64,000 nucleotides of DNA from Deltaproteobacteria bacterium RIFCSPHIGHO2_01_FULL_43_49 (GCA_001798075.1 MGRG01000008.1:1-64000), one strand, 5' to 3'. Shown: positions 24,985 to 34,913, numbered from the stretch's first letter. Notes: generated from the letters alone by a model not told the origin. Numbers and translations: made by a program.

Positions 24985-26829
24985 ATGGTAGGGAATAAAT
25001 TTAAAAATGGAGCGTTTGTCCTTTATTGGAGGACCATCGTTAAACCCCATTTTTGGTATCTGATAGTGATTGTCAGCCTCATGTTTTTGGCTGGACTAAT
25101 GGAAACGGCAACACTCGGAATGGGTGTACCGCTAATTGAGGTTGCCACTTCTAGTGCCCAACCAGACAATTCCAGCTTGGCGGCCGGTTTTATTAAAAAT
25201 CTATTGCTGAAAGCTGGCTATCCAGTTGAGGAAAAATACAAATTTATTTTTGCGCTACTGATCATTGTAAGTAGCATCACTATTTTAAAAGCAACATTCC
25301 AAATGGTCAGCAAATATGCCACGACCATCATTGCTCAAAATTTCAGGCGAGAGTACAAGCTGAAACTTTTGCAAAAGATTCTCCATGCCAGCTATGAGTA
25401 TATAGCGAGGCGAAGCCGAGGGGCAATCCTTTATGATATTAACCAACCCTCTCAATCTCTTTATCAATTTATCCATATCTTGGGCAATTTTTTATCCAAC
25501 CTGATTAACGCGGTCTTTATGATCGTTCTCATGGTCTACCTTTCCATACCTGCAACCATCACGATCACTGTCATTGGGGGACTTTGGCTTTATTCCTGGC
25601 GTTGTCTCTTTGGACCGCGCATGCAACTGGTCGGAAAAGAGATTTATGAATTGAACCAGACAATGGGAAAAGCAGATGTAGATATGATCGATGGGATACG
25701 AGTTGTTAAGTCCAATAATTTACAATCCAAAATGTTATCGACTCAAGAGAGTCTTCTAGTCAGAGAAATGATCCCCAAAAAAAAAGCAGCGCTTTATACT
25801 CAGGGGTTGCTATTTATCAGCGAGTTTTCAGCAGGACTTATCGTCGTTGTCCTTGGTGGTATTACTTTTGGGCTTGGATTGTTTTATTTGGACTTTGCTC
25901 GGATGGTCGTGTTGCTTTTGGCGGTTCGCAAAGCTAGTCCCGCCCTTTCTGCCGTAGGGCAGTCTTATTTGGAATTAAAGAAGGAGTTCAAGAGTGTGGA
26001 AACCATTGAACAAATTTCATTTCATACCCCTCAAGAAAGGAAAAGTGGATTGGAAGGGTTTGCTATTCAATCCATTTGTTTTAAAAATTTAAGTTTTTCC
26101 TATCCTTCAAATGGATCTGACAAAGGTTGGAGTTTGGGAAACGTGAACATCAATGCTTCGAAGGGAGAAGCTATTGCCATTGTTGGTCCAACCGGTTCTG
26201 GCAAAAGTACTTTAGTGAATATTTTATTGGGATTTTATAAACCTGATAGTGGTTCAGTTATGGTCAATGATATTTCTCTAGACGACATCCATCTGAATTA
26301 TTGGAGGGAAAAAGTTGGTTATGTGAGCCAAGATATTTTCCTTTTTAATGAAAGCATTCTCCAAAATATTATTTTATGGGATGAGTCTGTTAATATGGAG
26401 GAGGTATTTCGTGTGGCCCGCATTGCCCAGATCCATGATTTTATAAGCTCGCTTCCAGAGGGATACAACACGTTGGTTGGTGACAGGGGTCTGAAACTCT
26501 CTGGTGGACAATGTCAGCGAATTGCCATTGCCCGGGTTTTGTTAAAGAAACCAGATGTCATCATCTTTGATGAGGCGACCAGCGCGTTAGATAATATTAC
26601 AGAAAAAGCTGTGTATAACGCCATTCGTTTTTTTAAAAATGAGACGATTTCAATTATTATCGCCCATCGCTTAACATCTCTACAACACGTCAGTAAAATA
26701 TTTGTTTTGGATTCGGGTCGAATCGTGGAACAGGGGACACATGACAGTTTGATGAAAGCGTCGGGTGTTTACTATCGACTTTACAAAGAAGGAGACCGTG
26801 GTGGTAAAAAATTGGAGAGTTTTCAATGA
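24985..26829 (+). CDS. ABC-type lipid-linked glycan flippase/exporter (MsbA/PglK-like)
   Basis: A 614-aa half-transporter: an N-terminal transmembrane domain with about six helices (roughly 20-330) fused to a nucleotide-binding domain with Walker A GPTGSGKS (401-408), signature LSGGQ (505-509), Walker B VIIFDE (525-530) and switch His561. Homodimers of this type flip lipid-linked saccharides (PglK) or lipid A. It is the only export candidate in the window; no Wzx or Wzm/Wzt was seen. It overlaps the next gene by ATGA. Confidence 0.85.
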   Translation: MVGNKFKNGAFVLYWRTIVKPHFWYLIVIVSLMFLAGLMETATLGMGVPLIEVATSSAQPDNSSLAAGFIKNLLLKAGYPVEEKYKFIFALLIIVSSITILKATFQMVSKYATTIIAQNFRREYKLKLLQKILHASYEYIARRSRGAILYDINQPSQSLYQFIHILGNFLSNLINAVFMIVLMVYLSIPATITITVIGGLWLYSWRCLFGPRMQLVGKEIYELNQTMGKADVDMIDGIRVVKSNNLQSKMLSTQESLLVREMIPKKKAALYTQGLLFISEFSAGLIVVVLGGITFGLGLFYLDFARMVVLLLAVRKASPALSAVGQSYLELKKEFKSVETIEQISFHTPQERKSGLEGFAIQSICFKNLSFSYPSNGSDKGWSLGNVNINASKGEAIAIVGPTGSGKSTLVNILLGFYKPDSGSVMVNDISLDDIHLNYWREKVGYVSQDIFLFNESILQNIILWDESVNMEEVFRVARIAQIHDFISSLPEGYNTLVGDRGLKLSGGQCQRIAIARVLLKKPDVIIFDEATSALDNITEKAVYNAIRFFKNETISIIIAHRLTSLQHVSKIFVLDSGRIVEQGTHDSLMKASGVYYRLYKEGDRGGKKLESFQ

Positions 26830-27929
26830 TCGAGAAAAATCAGCTCACGCTTGTTATTCCGACAAGATATAGAATACAATATCCCAAATTAGTTTTATCC
26901 TATTATGCGGAAATACAATTTCCCTATACAATTTTAATGATTGATTCCAATGAAGACAAAACCCATATACAGAGACTGACAGAATCTTTTAAAAATGGCC
27001 TGCATCTTCATTATCTTTCGCTGCCGGGGTTAACAACGGATCAGTCGATCAAAGTGGCTCTGGACCATATTCAAACTCCTTATGCCATGATGGTGGGTGA
27101 CGATGATTTGGTCATTTCGCAGGGAATTCGAACCTGTCTTGATTTCTTATCCAAAAATAAAGATTATAGTGCAGCTGCCGGGGAAACAATATGGGCTAAA
27201 CTGATCAGGAGAGGATCAAGGATTGTATTGGACCCTCAGAGAATAGATCGAGGAGAGATGAGTAAAAACATTGAGCAAAAAAGAGCTAGTGATCGATTGA
27301 TTGGTTTTTTTAAGTCGGTGGGCCAGTGTACATTTTCTGTTCAAAGAAGTGAGAATTTTAAGAAAAATTATACTCTGGTGGGATCTATTGATTTTGAAGC
27401 TTGCCCACACACATGGCCGTTATCCGAGCTCAGCTTGCAAGGTCTAACCGCAATCAGGGGAAAGATCAAAAGATTGGAAGGTATTTCTTTGGTAATGATT
27501 AGAGACTATGTGCTTGAAAGGGCGTTGAACACTGTGCGGATGATCCCCGTAACGGAAAGTATTACTCATCCGGAGTGGAGTCCGAAAGTACAACAAATGA
27601 TTCAGCTTTGGTCGGAGGAAATGTCATTTTATGAAAAAATGGATATGATGGAAGCTATGCAAAAGGGAAGAATTGCGGTCTATGTGTGGCTTCTTTATCG
27701 CTTGAAGATGTATTCCTTTGCCATCGACAGTAAAAATGGAAAACAGGTTTTGTGGCGATTGTTGAAAAAAGGGATACAAAACAGGCTCGAAAAAAGAAAA
27801 AAGTTACCTTTGGATCTTCGCCACATGGCTGCTGAGAACAATAAACGTTATGCGGGATTTAAAACATGTTATCAGAAACTACAGCAATTTTGTGAATGGT
27901 ATACGCCGAGTCTGTCGGAAATCATCTAA
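26826..27929 (+). CDS. glycosyltransferase (TIGR00180-like)
   Basis: A 367-aa GT-A-like protein with the N-terminal nucleotide-sugar-binding pattern LTLVIPTRYR, MIDSNED and an intact D92-D-D94 metal motif in VGDDDLVI. The pattern TPYAMMVGDDD...CLDFLSKNKDYSAA closely follows the gene at 23915. It probably transfers a sugar during assembly of the repeat unit on the cytoplasmic face. The C-terminal 150 residues are basic and helical. Confidence 0.7.
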   Translation: MIEKNQLTLVIPTRYRIQYPKLVLSYYAEIQFPYTILMIDSNEDKTHIQRLTESFKNGLHLHYLSLPGLTTDQSIKVALDHIQTPYAMMVGDDDLVISQGIRTCLDFLSKNKDYSAAAGETIWAKLIRRGSRIVLDPQRIDRGEMSKNIEQKRASDRLIGFFKSVGQCTFSVQRSENFKKNYTLVGSIDFEACPHTWPLSELSLQGLTAIRGKIKRLEGISLVMIRDYVLERALNTVRMIPVTESITHPEWSPKVQQMIQLWSEEMSFYEKMDMMEAMQKGRIAVYVWLLYRLKMYSFAIDSKNGKQVLWRLLKKGIQNRLEKRKKLPLDLRHMAAENNKRYAGFKTCYQKLQQFCEWYTPSLSEII

Positions 27930-27969
27930 ACTGAATACAATTAAACTCAATGGATTAGCAAGTTGTTAT

Positions 27970-29328
27970 ATGGGAGAGGGAATACGGAAAAGTAAGAAGT
28001 TAATGTTAGCTTCTTTTATGCCTCAGAATTTTAAAGAAGCTTTCTTGCCGATGCTGGGTGAGTTGGCTCAAGATTTTCGCATCATTGTTACCTGCGTTAA
28101 TTATTGCCCACCTTCAGGATTTATAAGTTATTTAAATGACTTAAAAAAAAGTGGACTCATTGAAGAATTCTTGATCCTTCCTGATTATGCGAAAACATAT
28201 AAAAGTATTTGTTTCCTTCAAAATGAGGTTCGAAAATTACAACAATATCGATTTGATGTATGGCTCAATATGGGAGAAATGCATCTCGACGAAAGGTTTA
28301 TTGCGAAGTGTGTGTTGCCGGAATCTTGTCTCCGCATTGTTTTATGTCATCAGCCAACTTTTTTACTAAAAAATGAAGCCTTGGTTAGGCAATTGTTGTC
28401 TGGCGATCGCGATATTTTGTCCATTAGGAACACAATAAAAAATATTACCAGTACTAACAGTATTGGTAATGTGTGGCCTCATTATATAAAAAAGATTAAA
28501 GAAGCAGGTTCTATTTTCAAAATCGTTGAAAAATCTTCTAAACATCTTTTTTCTTATCTAAGAAAACTTTATTATGATTTAAAGGATAATATCTATTATC
28601 GGGTACTTGTATCCTATTTTATTACGGGAAAAACGTTTCGCAAAGGTCCTTATGATGATTTAACGCAGATTGGTTCTGGTCAGACACATGCCATTGTTTT
28701 TTGTGATGTGATGGATGCCAAAGCTCACAAAGCGCTTTTTAAAACTCCGGATTTCTATGTTGCACAGCACCCGGCTTATGGATTCTGCCGTTGCAAGAAT
28801 GGCAACCAAAAACTCAATGCCATTTTGTCACCCCTCAGTGGATTTATTGGAATGAATGTAATTTCTGAAGAATGTCTATCTTTATTCTATCGTGATTTTA
28901 AGATTGCGATGGACCAAACAGGAGCAAAAAGCATTCATTTGAGAATGCATCCCAACGAAAGAGGAAGATGGTACCAGGCATTGCAGAATTATTTGTCTGC
29001 AAGAGGTATGGATGTTGTCATTGTGGATTGTGAAAGACCGATTCATGGCGTAATTTGTGATTACCTGGGAATGGCTGGATCTTCCTCTTGTGCTTTAAGA
29101 GACGGTCGCGCCGGCTGCCAACACGCATTTATAATTGGATTTGAAAGTGTTTCTAATTTTTCTGGTACTAATTCAAGATTTCGTTTTGGCAATTCTGAGG
29201 GAATTGGATGGATTCGAGGAGATGGAAGTTATGATCCGTCTATTTTTAAAGGAGATTTCTATCATCCATCGTTTAGAAAGAGAGTTCCCGTTTTATTGAA
29301 AGAATTGGCGGGGTGTTTTTCATCATGA
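27970..29328 (+). CDS. unnamed protein with HP and SS motifs; candidate nonulosonate transferase (1)
   Basis: I do not recognise a named family. The roughly 450-aa protein has two alpha/beta halves, as in GT-B enzymes. Its C-terminal half carries IHLRMHP (HP at 327-328) and GMAGSSSCA (SSS 371-373), arranged like the HP and SS motifs of bacterial sialyl- and polysialyltransferases. A clear D/E-D/E-G motif is not seen. It shares these motifs and an N-terminal FLPxxxEL...IEEF pattern with the gene at 42206. It lies directly before neuB by ATGA overlap. The start is uncertain: ATG 27970 is taken, with ATG 28003 as an alternative. A 12-bp hairpin with one G-U pair lies inside the gene at 28444-28470, without a T tract. 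Confidence 0.5.
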   Translation: MGEGIRKSKKLMLASFMPQNFKEAFLPMLGELAQDFRIIVTCVNYCPPSGFISYLNDLKKSGLIEEFLILPDYAKTYKSICFLQNEVRKLQQYRFDVWLNMGEMHLDERFIAKCVLPESCLRIVLCHQPTFLLKNEALVRQLLSGDRDILSIRNTIKNITSTNSIGNVWPHYIKKIKEAGSIFKIVEKSSKHLFSYLRKLYYDLKDNIYYRVLVSYFITGKTFRKGPYDDLTQIGSGQTHAIVFCDVMDAKAHKALFKTPDFYVAQHPAYGFCRCKNGNQKLNAILSPLSGFIGMNVISEECLSLFYRDFKIAMDQTGAKSIHLRMHPNERGRWYQALQNYLSARGMDVVIVDCERPIHGVICDYLGMAGSSSCALRDGRAGCQHAFIIGFESVSNFSGTNSRFRFGNSEGIGWIRGDGSYDPSIFKGDFYHPSFRKRVPVLLKELAGCFSS

Positions 29329-30320
29329 AGATCAAGATTGAAGAAAAAGTCATTGGCGGAAATGCGCCGGTATTTGTAATTGCCGAGGCGGCCAATAGTC
29401 ACGAGGGATCATTGGAGGCGGCTAAAAAACTGGTGCGTGCGGCAGCGACTGCCGGAGCGGATGCAGTGAAGTTTCAAAAGTTTGTCGTGGAAGAGCTGTT
29501 GATTTCCACTCATCCTGATTTTGAACTTTTCAAACGCTTGGAGTTAAAGGCAAACGAATGGAAGGAATTATTCGCATATGCGGATGAGCTAGGAATCATT
29601 GCTTTTGCGGATGTATTTGATCTTTCCAGCGCCGCTTTTATGGCATCTCTCAATGTACCTGCTTACAAGATTCACTCCACCGATTTGTCCAATCCTGATT
29701 TATTGAAGTATGTTGCCGCTCAGGAAAAACCGATATTTTTGGGGATTGGGGCGAGTTATGTGGAGGAAATGGAACAGGCCCTTTCCTTTTTACATGAGGA
29801 TGTTGTCTTGATTCATGGCTTTCAGGCCTACCCCACCCGCCTGGAAGAGACGAACTTGAAGTTTTTGTGGACATTGCGGGAACGTTTTCATCGTCCGATC
29901 GGTTTTATGGATCATATTGACGCGAATGAAGAATTTGCCAATCTGCTCCCATTGGTGGCGCTAGGATTCGGTATCTGCCTCATTGAGAAACATATTACCT
30001 TGGATAGAAGCAAAAAGGGAATTGATCATGAATCGGCCTTGAATCCGGATGAGTTCAAAAGATTTGTTTTGCAGATCAGAAAAGCGGAGCTAGCCATGGG
30101 TTCCGGAAAAAACACTTTTTTTGAAGACGAAGAAAAATATCGATTAAAAACGAAAAAGAATGTTGTAGCTAAACGCAATATCAAGGCCGGAGAGGTTGTC
30201 ACTCGCGATATGCTTGCCTTCAAAAGGGCGCTGGGAGGAGTTTCCCCGATGAAGGCCGAGCAGTTGATCGGTCAAGTTATTTCTAAATCGATGAAGAAAG
30301 ATGAGATTTTTGTCAAATGA
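29325..30320 (+). CDS. neuB-like: NeuB-family nonulosonic acid synthase (1)
   Basis: A 331-aa PEP-dependent synthase that condenses PEP with an amino-sugar-type aldose to give a 9- or 8-carbon 2-keto-3-deoxy acid. An N-terminal TIM barrel (IAEAANSHEG, AVKFQKF, YKIHSTDL, GFMDH, EKHITLD) is followed by a C-terminal SAF/antifreeze-like domain (VVAKRNIKAGEVV). The PEP lysines of KFQ and YKI are present. SHEG replaces the usual NHNG, so the sugar may differ from sialic-acid precursors. Next to it is an SpsF-type cytidylyltransferase, as in spsE-spsF of Bacillus. ATG 29325 overlaps the upstream stop. Confidence 0.85.
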   Translation: MKIKIEEKVIGGNAPVFVIAEAANSHEGSLEAAKKLVRAAATAGADAVKFQKFVVEELLISTHPDFELFKRLELKANEWKELFAYADELGIIAFADVFDLSSAAFMASLNVPAYKIHSTDLSNPDLLKYVAAQEKPIFLGIGASYVEEMEQALSFLHEDVVLIHGFQAYPTRLEETNLKFLWTLRERFHRPIGFMDHIDANEEFANLLPLVALGFGICLIEKHITLDRSKKGIDHESALNPDEFKRFVLQIRKAELAMGSGKNTFFEDEEKYRLKTKKNVVAKRNIKAGEVVTRDMLAFKRALGGVSPMKAEQLIGQVISKSMKKDEIFVK

Positions 30321-31105
30321 AAATAATTGTTACTATCGCTGTCCGTATGAAATCGGCCCGACTCCCAAACAAGGCCGTAGTGGAAATTTGCGGAAAGCCA
30401 TTAATTTCTCACCTCATTGAACGAGTTCGGTGTGCCAAAAAACCGGATGCAGTTGTTTTGTGCACCTCCCATCTACCCGAAGACGCCGTTTTGATTCAAG
30501 AGGCACTCAAATCCGGGATTCCTTTTCTAGCCGGGAGTCCCGAAGATGTTTTTCAGAGGTTTATGGATGCGGCGACCCAGTATAACGCCGATCATGTTGT
30601 CCGCGTAACAGGGGATAATCCGTTGACAGATCCCGAATATATCGACCGACTGGTTCAGAAGCATCTTGCGGAGAACAATGAATATACCATGGTTGACTAT
30701 CTCCCCTTGGGTGCTGCTTCGGAAGTGATTTCCATTAAGGCTATTGCAAGGGCCAGGGATGAGCTAAAAGATCGGTCACAAAGCGAGTATATGCCCCTTT
30801 ACCTCAACAAGCCTAAAAAGTACAAAGTGGGAGTGTTTACGGCGGATGATTCTGTGAACCGACCACATTATCGACTTACGGTCGATACGCCGAGCGATTT
30901 GGAATTGATACGAATTATTTACAAAGAATTGTATCGCCCAGGGAAAATTTTTTCATTAGAGGAAACGGTTGCTTTTCTGGATGCCAATTTGGAATTGCTC
31001 GATATCAATAATCAAATAGAACAGAAATACGCCTTCCTTTGGAAGGGAATATCTTGCAACAAAGGAAAGGGTGTTAAAAATAATGAAATCAAACACACAA
31101 AATAA
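30317..31105 (+). CDS. spsF-like: SpsF-type CMP-sugar cytidylyltransferase
   Basis: A 262-aa nucleotidyltransferase with VRMKSARLPNKA (CTP loop), LCTSHLPED and VRVTGDNPLTDP, the pattern of SpsF/KdsB-like cytidylyltransferases. It would activate the 2-keto acid made by the adjacent NeuB (ATGA overlap) to the CMP form. The C-terminal about 25 residues are basic and may be non-conserved. The next gene begins inside its end. Confidence 0.8.
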   Translation: MKIIVTIAVRMKSARLPNKAVVEICGKPLISHLIERVRCAKKPDAVVLCTSHLPEDAVLIQEALKSGIPFLAGSPEDVFQRFMDAATQYNADHVVRVTGDNPLTDPEYIDRLVQKHLAENNEYTMVDYLPLGAASEVISIKAIARARDELKDRSQSEYMPLYLNKPKKYKVGVFTADDSVNRPHYRLTVDTPSDLELIRIIYKELYRPGKIFSLEETVAFLDANLELLDINNQIEQKYAFLWKGISCNKGKGVKNNEIKHTK

Positions 31106-32441
31106 GGATCATCCCTTGATCAGAAAAATAAAGTTGTCTTTACAATTTCAACAAAAAGCGATCTGGTGCATACCTGGAATGACACAATTATTATCAAAAA
31201 GGCCTGATCAGTTTAGCAATGGCATCTGGCCGGGTTATTTTAGCAAAGCCAAGGGAGCTTATATTTGGGATCTCGATGGGAATCGATACCTTGACATGAG
31301 TATCTCCGGCATTGGCGCCAATGTTTTGGGTTACGCCGATGAGGATGTGGATAGAGCTGTTATCCATGCCATCCGACAGGGGGTTAGTTGTTCATTGAAT
31401 TGTCCTGAAGAAGTAGAATTAGCCGAGCTCCTCTGTGAGCTTCATCCTTGGGCTGAGAAGGTCCGTTTTACAAGGAGTGGAGGGGAATCGTTGGCGCTGG
31501 CTGTTAGAATTGCCAGGGCTTACACGGGAAGGGATATTGTCGCTTTTTGCGGCTACCATGGATGGCATGATTGGTATCTTTCGGCCAACATTAGTGACGG
31601 TAAAAATTTAAATGAACATTTGATTCCCGGGATAAGTCCGAAAGGAGTGCCTCACAGCTTAAAAGGAACGGCCCTTCCCTTTCGCTATAATCATTTGGAT
31701 GAGCTGAAAACTATTTTTGAAGAGCACCGGGGTCAAGTTGGTGCCGTTGTCATGGAGCCTATCCGAAATTATGAACCTAAAAATAATTTTCTTGGGGAGG
31801 TAAAAAATCTTGCAAGAAAAAATGGTGCTGTTCTTGTGATGGATGAGGTTTCTGCAGGATTTCGGATCGCTCCAGGGGGTGCTCATTTAAATTATAATAT
31901 CCAACCAGATATCGCCGTTTTTGCAAAAGCCATCGGTAATGGCTATCCCATTGGAGCGATCATTGGTGTTGGAAATATTATGGATGCCGTCCAAAGCACG
32001 TTTATCAGTAGCACAAATTGGACGGAGAGGGTGGGTCCATCTGCGGCCTTAGCGACCATACGCAAATTTAAAAATTTGAATGCTCATCATCATTTAGTCG
32101 AAATTGGGTCGATGGTTCAGGCGGGTTGGCGCAGGGCAGCTGAGCGAACTGGTTTAAAAATCGATGTCAGTGGCATTGCCCCGTTAAGTCGATTTATCTT
32201 TCAAGGAAATGATTATTTATCAAAGAAAGCGTTCTTTATTCAGTTTATGCTGGAAAGAGAGATTCTTGCTTCGAACCTCTTTTACGCGATGTATGCACAT
32301 ACAGAAGAACAGGTTGCAAATTATCTTACTGTTGTTGAAGAAGCGTTTGACCAAATAGCCAAAATAGAAAAAGAGGGAGTAGACTTTAATCGGGTATTAG
32401 TGGGAGAGCCATCGGTGGCGGGTTTTGGACGGTTAATTTGA
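31083..32441 (+). CDS. class III aminotransferase / aminomutase (GSAM-like)
   Basis: A 452-aa PLP enzyme of the glutamate-1-semialdehyde-aminomutase branch: YIWDLDGNRYLDMS, TRSGGESLALAVRIAR, YHGWHDWY, LVMDEVSAGFR and the PLP lysine K282 in AKAIGNGYPIG. Enzymes of this branch in NulO loci probably install or move an amino group on the sugar or its substituent. ATG 31083 is chosen with GGAAAGGG upstream; a GTG at 31071 is possible. It overlaps the cytidylyltransferase gene by 23 nt. Confidence 0.8.
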   Translation: MKSNTQNKDHPLIRKIKLSLQFQQKAIWCIPGMTQLLSKRPDQFSNGIWPGYFSKAKGAYIWDLDGNRYLDMSISGIGANVLGYADEDVDRAVIHAIRQGVSCSLNCPEEVELAELLCELHPWAEKVRFTRSGGESLALAVRIARAYTGRDIVAFCGYHGWHDWYLSANISDGKNLNEHLIPGISPKGVPHSLKGTALPFRYNHLDELKTIFEEHRGQVGAVVMEPIRNYEPKNNFLGEVKNLARKNGAVLVMDEVSAGFRIAPGGAHLNYNIQPDIAVFAKAIGNGYPIGAIIGVGNIMDAVQSTFISSTNWTERVGPSAALATIRKFKNLNAHHHLVEIGSMVQAGWRRAAERTGLKIDVSGIAPLSRFIFQGNDYLSKKAFFIQFMLEREILASNLFYAMYAHTEEQVANYLTVVEEAFDQIAKIEKEGVDFNRVLVGEPSVAGFGRLI

Positions 32442-32443
32442 AG

Positions 32444-33118
32444 ATGAATATGAACGATCAAAGAGAAATATTTAAAACAGAAGGGGACAATTATTTTTGT
32501 CGCAACAAAGAAACACTAGAAAAAGCACAGAATAATGACGTCGTGGAATATTTGAAATGGTCGGGATTAAAGGTTGGCAGAATCTTAGATGTGGGTTGTT
32601 GTTTTGGACATGTTTTACATTTAATCAAATCTACCTTTCCTGATACAGAACTCTTCGGTTTTGACCCCTCGTGGGAAGCGATAGGATATGGCAAAAAAAT
32701 GTATCCGGACCTTCATTTGCGTCAAGGTTTTGCCCACGATTTGAGTCATTATGAAGATGGAAGTTTTGATTTAGTCGTGATTAGCTTTGTTTTGAGTTGG
32801 ATTGATCGAGCGCTGTTACTTAAGACGGTTGCAGAAATAGACAGAGTTCTGAAGAATAATGGTCATTTAATTATCAGAGATTTTGCACCTAGCGGCCCTT
32901 GTAAAGTCGAATATCATCATTTACCTGGCCAGGGAGTTTATACATTCAAGCACAATTATTGGCAAATATTTTCCTCCACTCAACTTTACACGATCATTTA
33001 TGAACATGAATTTCTGCATGCCCCTGGGGATGAGTTAAAAAATGAGAATGTTTGTAAATTTGTTGTTTTACAAAAGCGGCCGGAATTAAATTATTCTATT
33101 AACAAAAAGGAACTTTAA
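32444..33118 (+). CDS. class I SAM-dependent methyltransferase
   Basis: A 224-aa Rossmann methyltransferase with motif I LDVGCCFGHVLHL, FGFDPS at the end of strand 2 and FDLVVISFVLSWI as motif II. It is likely to O- or N-methylate a sugar or acyl group made in this module. ATG 32444 is taken; ATG 32450 is also possible. Confidence 0.75.
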   Translation: MNMNDQREIFKTEGDNYFCRNKETLEKAQNNDVVEYLKWSGLKVGRILDVGCCFGHVLHLIKSTFPDTELFGFDPSWEAIGYGKKMYPDLHLRQGFAHDLSHYEDGSFDLVVISFVLSWIDRALLLKTVAEIDRVLKNNGHLIIRDFAPSGPCKVEYHHLPGQGVYTFKHNYWQIFSSTQLYTIIYEHEFLHAPGDELKNENVCKFVVLQKRPELNYSINKKEL

Positions 33119-33121
33119 TTT

Positions 33122-33874
33122 ATGAAGTTGGCAGTTATTCCTGCTCGAGGTGGAAGTCAGAGGATCAAAAATAAGAATTTTTTGGATTTTTGCGGTAAAC
33201 CAATGATTGCGTATGCCCTGGAAGCAGCAAAAAAATCGCGGTTATTCGATAAAATTCACGTGTCTACAGAATCCGTGCATATTCAATCTCTTGTTGAGGA
33301 ATTGGAATATCCAGTGGATTTTCTTAGGCCACCAGAACTTGCGGATAATTTTACTGGCTTAATTCCTGTTCTGCAATGGGTTTTGAAGCAATATCATAAT
33401 AGGGGTTTAGAGTATGAAGATGTTTGTTGCATTATGCCAACGGCCCCCTTGTTAGAACCGCAAGATTTAATTCGTGCCTATGATGTTTTTAGTCAAAATG
33501 AAAAACAACATCCCTTACTGGTTGTCGCTAAGTTGCCCGTTCCCGTAGAATGGGTATTTCGTAGAGATGAGAGAGGAGTGCTGACATCTCTAACGCCGGA
33601 AGCTCTTTCCTCCCGCTCTCAAGATTTGAAAAAAGCTTTTTACGAAGCGGGACCCTTCTCTTTTTTTCATGCCTCTCATTTGTCAGATCATTATGAATCT
33701 CCAAAGGAACCTCGATTTCTTTCTTATCTCCTGACGCGAAATAGAGCCGTTGATATTGACGATGCGGACGACTTGCTTTTAGCCAAAACTCTTTATCTGG
33801 GAAACCAGGCTCAAAAAAAAGATATTTCAGTTGAAGAAAGGAGAATGGATTATGAAAAACATCAAAATAGGTAA
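33122..33874 (+). CDS. pseF-like: CMP-nonulosonate synthetase, PseF/NeuA-like
   Basis: A 250-aa cytidylyltransferase: VIPARGGSQRIKNKN (CTP-binding loop), GKPMIAYALEAA, STES, MPTAPLLEPQDL, FYEAGPF and the metal motif DIDDADD. The MPTAPxL and GKPMIAYxxEAA forms resemble PseF (pseudaminate). It would make the CMP-linked form of the product of the following NeuB, which it overlaps by 23 nt. Confidence 0.8.
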   Translation: MKLAVIPARGGSQRIKNKNFLDFCGKPMIAYALEAAKKSRLFDKIHVSTESVHIQSLVEELEYPVDFLRPPELADNFTGLIPVLQWVLKQYHNRGLEYEDVCCIMPTAPLLEPQDLIRAYDVFSQNEKQHPLLVVAKLPVPVEWVFRRDERGVLTSLTPEALSSRSQDLKKAFYEAGPFSFFHASHLSDHYESPKEPRFLSYLLTRNRAVDIDDADDLLLAKTLYLGNQAQKKDISVEERRMDYEKHQNR

Positions 33875-34913
33875 TAAAATAATTGGAGAAGGCCATCCCT
33901 GTTTTGTATTAATGGATGCCGGAGTCAATCACAACAATGATCTGAAGCGGGCAAAGGATTTGATCCGCATGGCGAAGGAGAGTGGCGCGGATATGATTAA
34001 ATTCCAAACCTATACGGCAGAGAAAATGGCAACCAAAACAGCGCCGCGCTATTGGAATCCAAAACTGGATACGGATGGCGGCGGAACGCAGTATGATACC
34101 TTTAAGCGCATTGATAAACTTCCGCAAGAGGCCTACATAGAAATGATCGATTATTGCAGAGAACTGAATATTATATTTTGTTCAACGCCCTTTGATCCGG
34201 AAGGAGCTCTATTTTTAAACGAACTCGGAGTTGGGGTTTTCAAAGTAGCTTCAGCCGACTTAACCTACCCACAATTGCTGAAAACAGTGGGCAGAACGGG
34301 CAAGCCAGTTATTTTGTCGACAGGGTTGGCCAGCCTTCGTGAAATTCGTGAGGCCATCCAAACCATTCATAATTGCAATAATGATCAGATTGTACTGCAA
34401 CATTGTATTTTGAGTTACCCCTGTAATTTTGAAGATGCCAATTTAAGAAAGATGCAAAAAATCCAGGAGACGTTTCCAGAAATTCCAGTTGGTTATTCGG
34501 ACCATACCTATGGGATTGTGGCACCATTAGCTGCTGTAGCTTTAGGCGCTCGATCCATAGAAAAACATTACACGGTGGATAAATCGCTTCCCGACAGCCC
34601 TGATCATTCTTTTTCATTAGACCCCAAGGAACTGAAAGAGATGATGGTTGCCATACGTAATGTGGAAAAGTCTCTAGGGACTTTTGTGGATGGTCCTTGT
34701 CCGGCTGAGACCAAAGCATTTCAGTTTGCCAGAAAAAGTTTAGTGGCTGCCCAAAGAATTGTGAAGGGTACGGTTGTTACTTTAGACATGCTGACTTGCA
34801 AGCGTCCCGGGACAGGCATTTATCCTAGAGAGATGGAATCGATCGTTGGTTTGAAAGCAAAGCAAGATATTCCGGAGGATACAACTTTAACTTGGGAGAT
34901 GTTTGATCGATGA
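33852..34913 (+). CDS. neuB-like: NeuB-family nonulosonic acid synthase (2), PseI/LegI-like
   Basis: A 353-aa synthase with a TIM barrel (MDAGVNHNNDL, MIKFQTY, FKVASADL, GYSDHT, IEKHYTVDK) and a C-terminal SAF domain (SLVAAQRIVKGTVV, KRPGTGIYP). The lysines that bind PEP and both metal histidines are in place. The first Glu of the usual IAEIG loop reads Asp (LMDAG). It pairs with the PseF-like gene upstream, and PseG and PseB-like genes follow, so a pseudaminic-type product is likely. ATG 33852 has GGAG upstream. Confidence 0.85.
   Translation: MKNIKIGNKIIGEGHPCFVLMDAGVNHNNDLKRAKDLIRMAKESGADMIKFQTYTAEKMATKTAPRYWNPKLDTDGGGTQYDTFKRIDKLPQEAYIEMIDYCRELNIIFCSTPFDPEGALFLNELGVGVFKVASADLTYPQLLKTVGRTGKPVILSTGLASLREIREAIQTIHNCNNDQIVLQHCILSYPCNFEDANLRKMQKIQETFPEIPVGYSDHTYGIVAPLAAVALGARSIEKHYTVDKSLPDSPDHSFSLDPKELKEMMVAIRNVEKSLGTFVDGPCPAETKAFQFARKSLVAAQRIVKGTVVTLDMLTCKRPGTGIYPREMESIVGLKAKQDIPEDTTLTWEMFDR

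Noticed and set aside
28444-28470. 12-bp hairpin with one G-U pair (ATTACCAGTACT / AGTATTGGTAAT) inside the HP/SS gene
   Set aside because: No T tract follows and the site is in mid-gene, so it is not called a terminator; kept only as a note in that gene.
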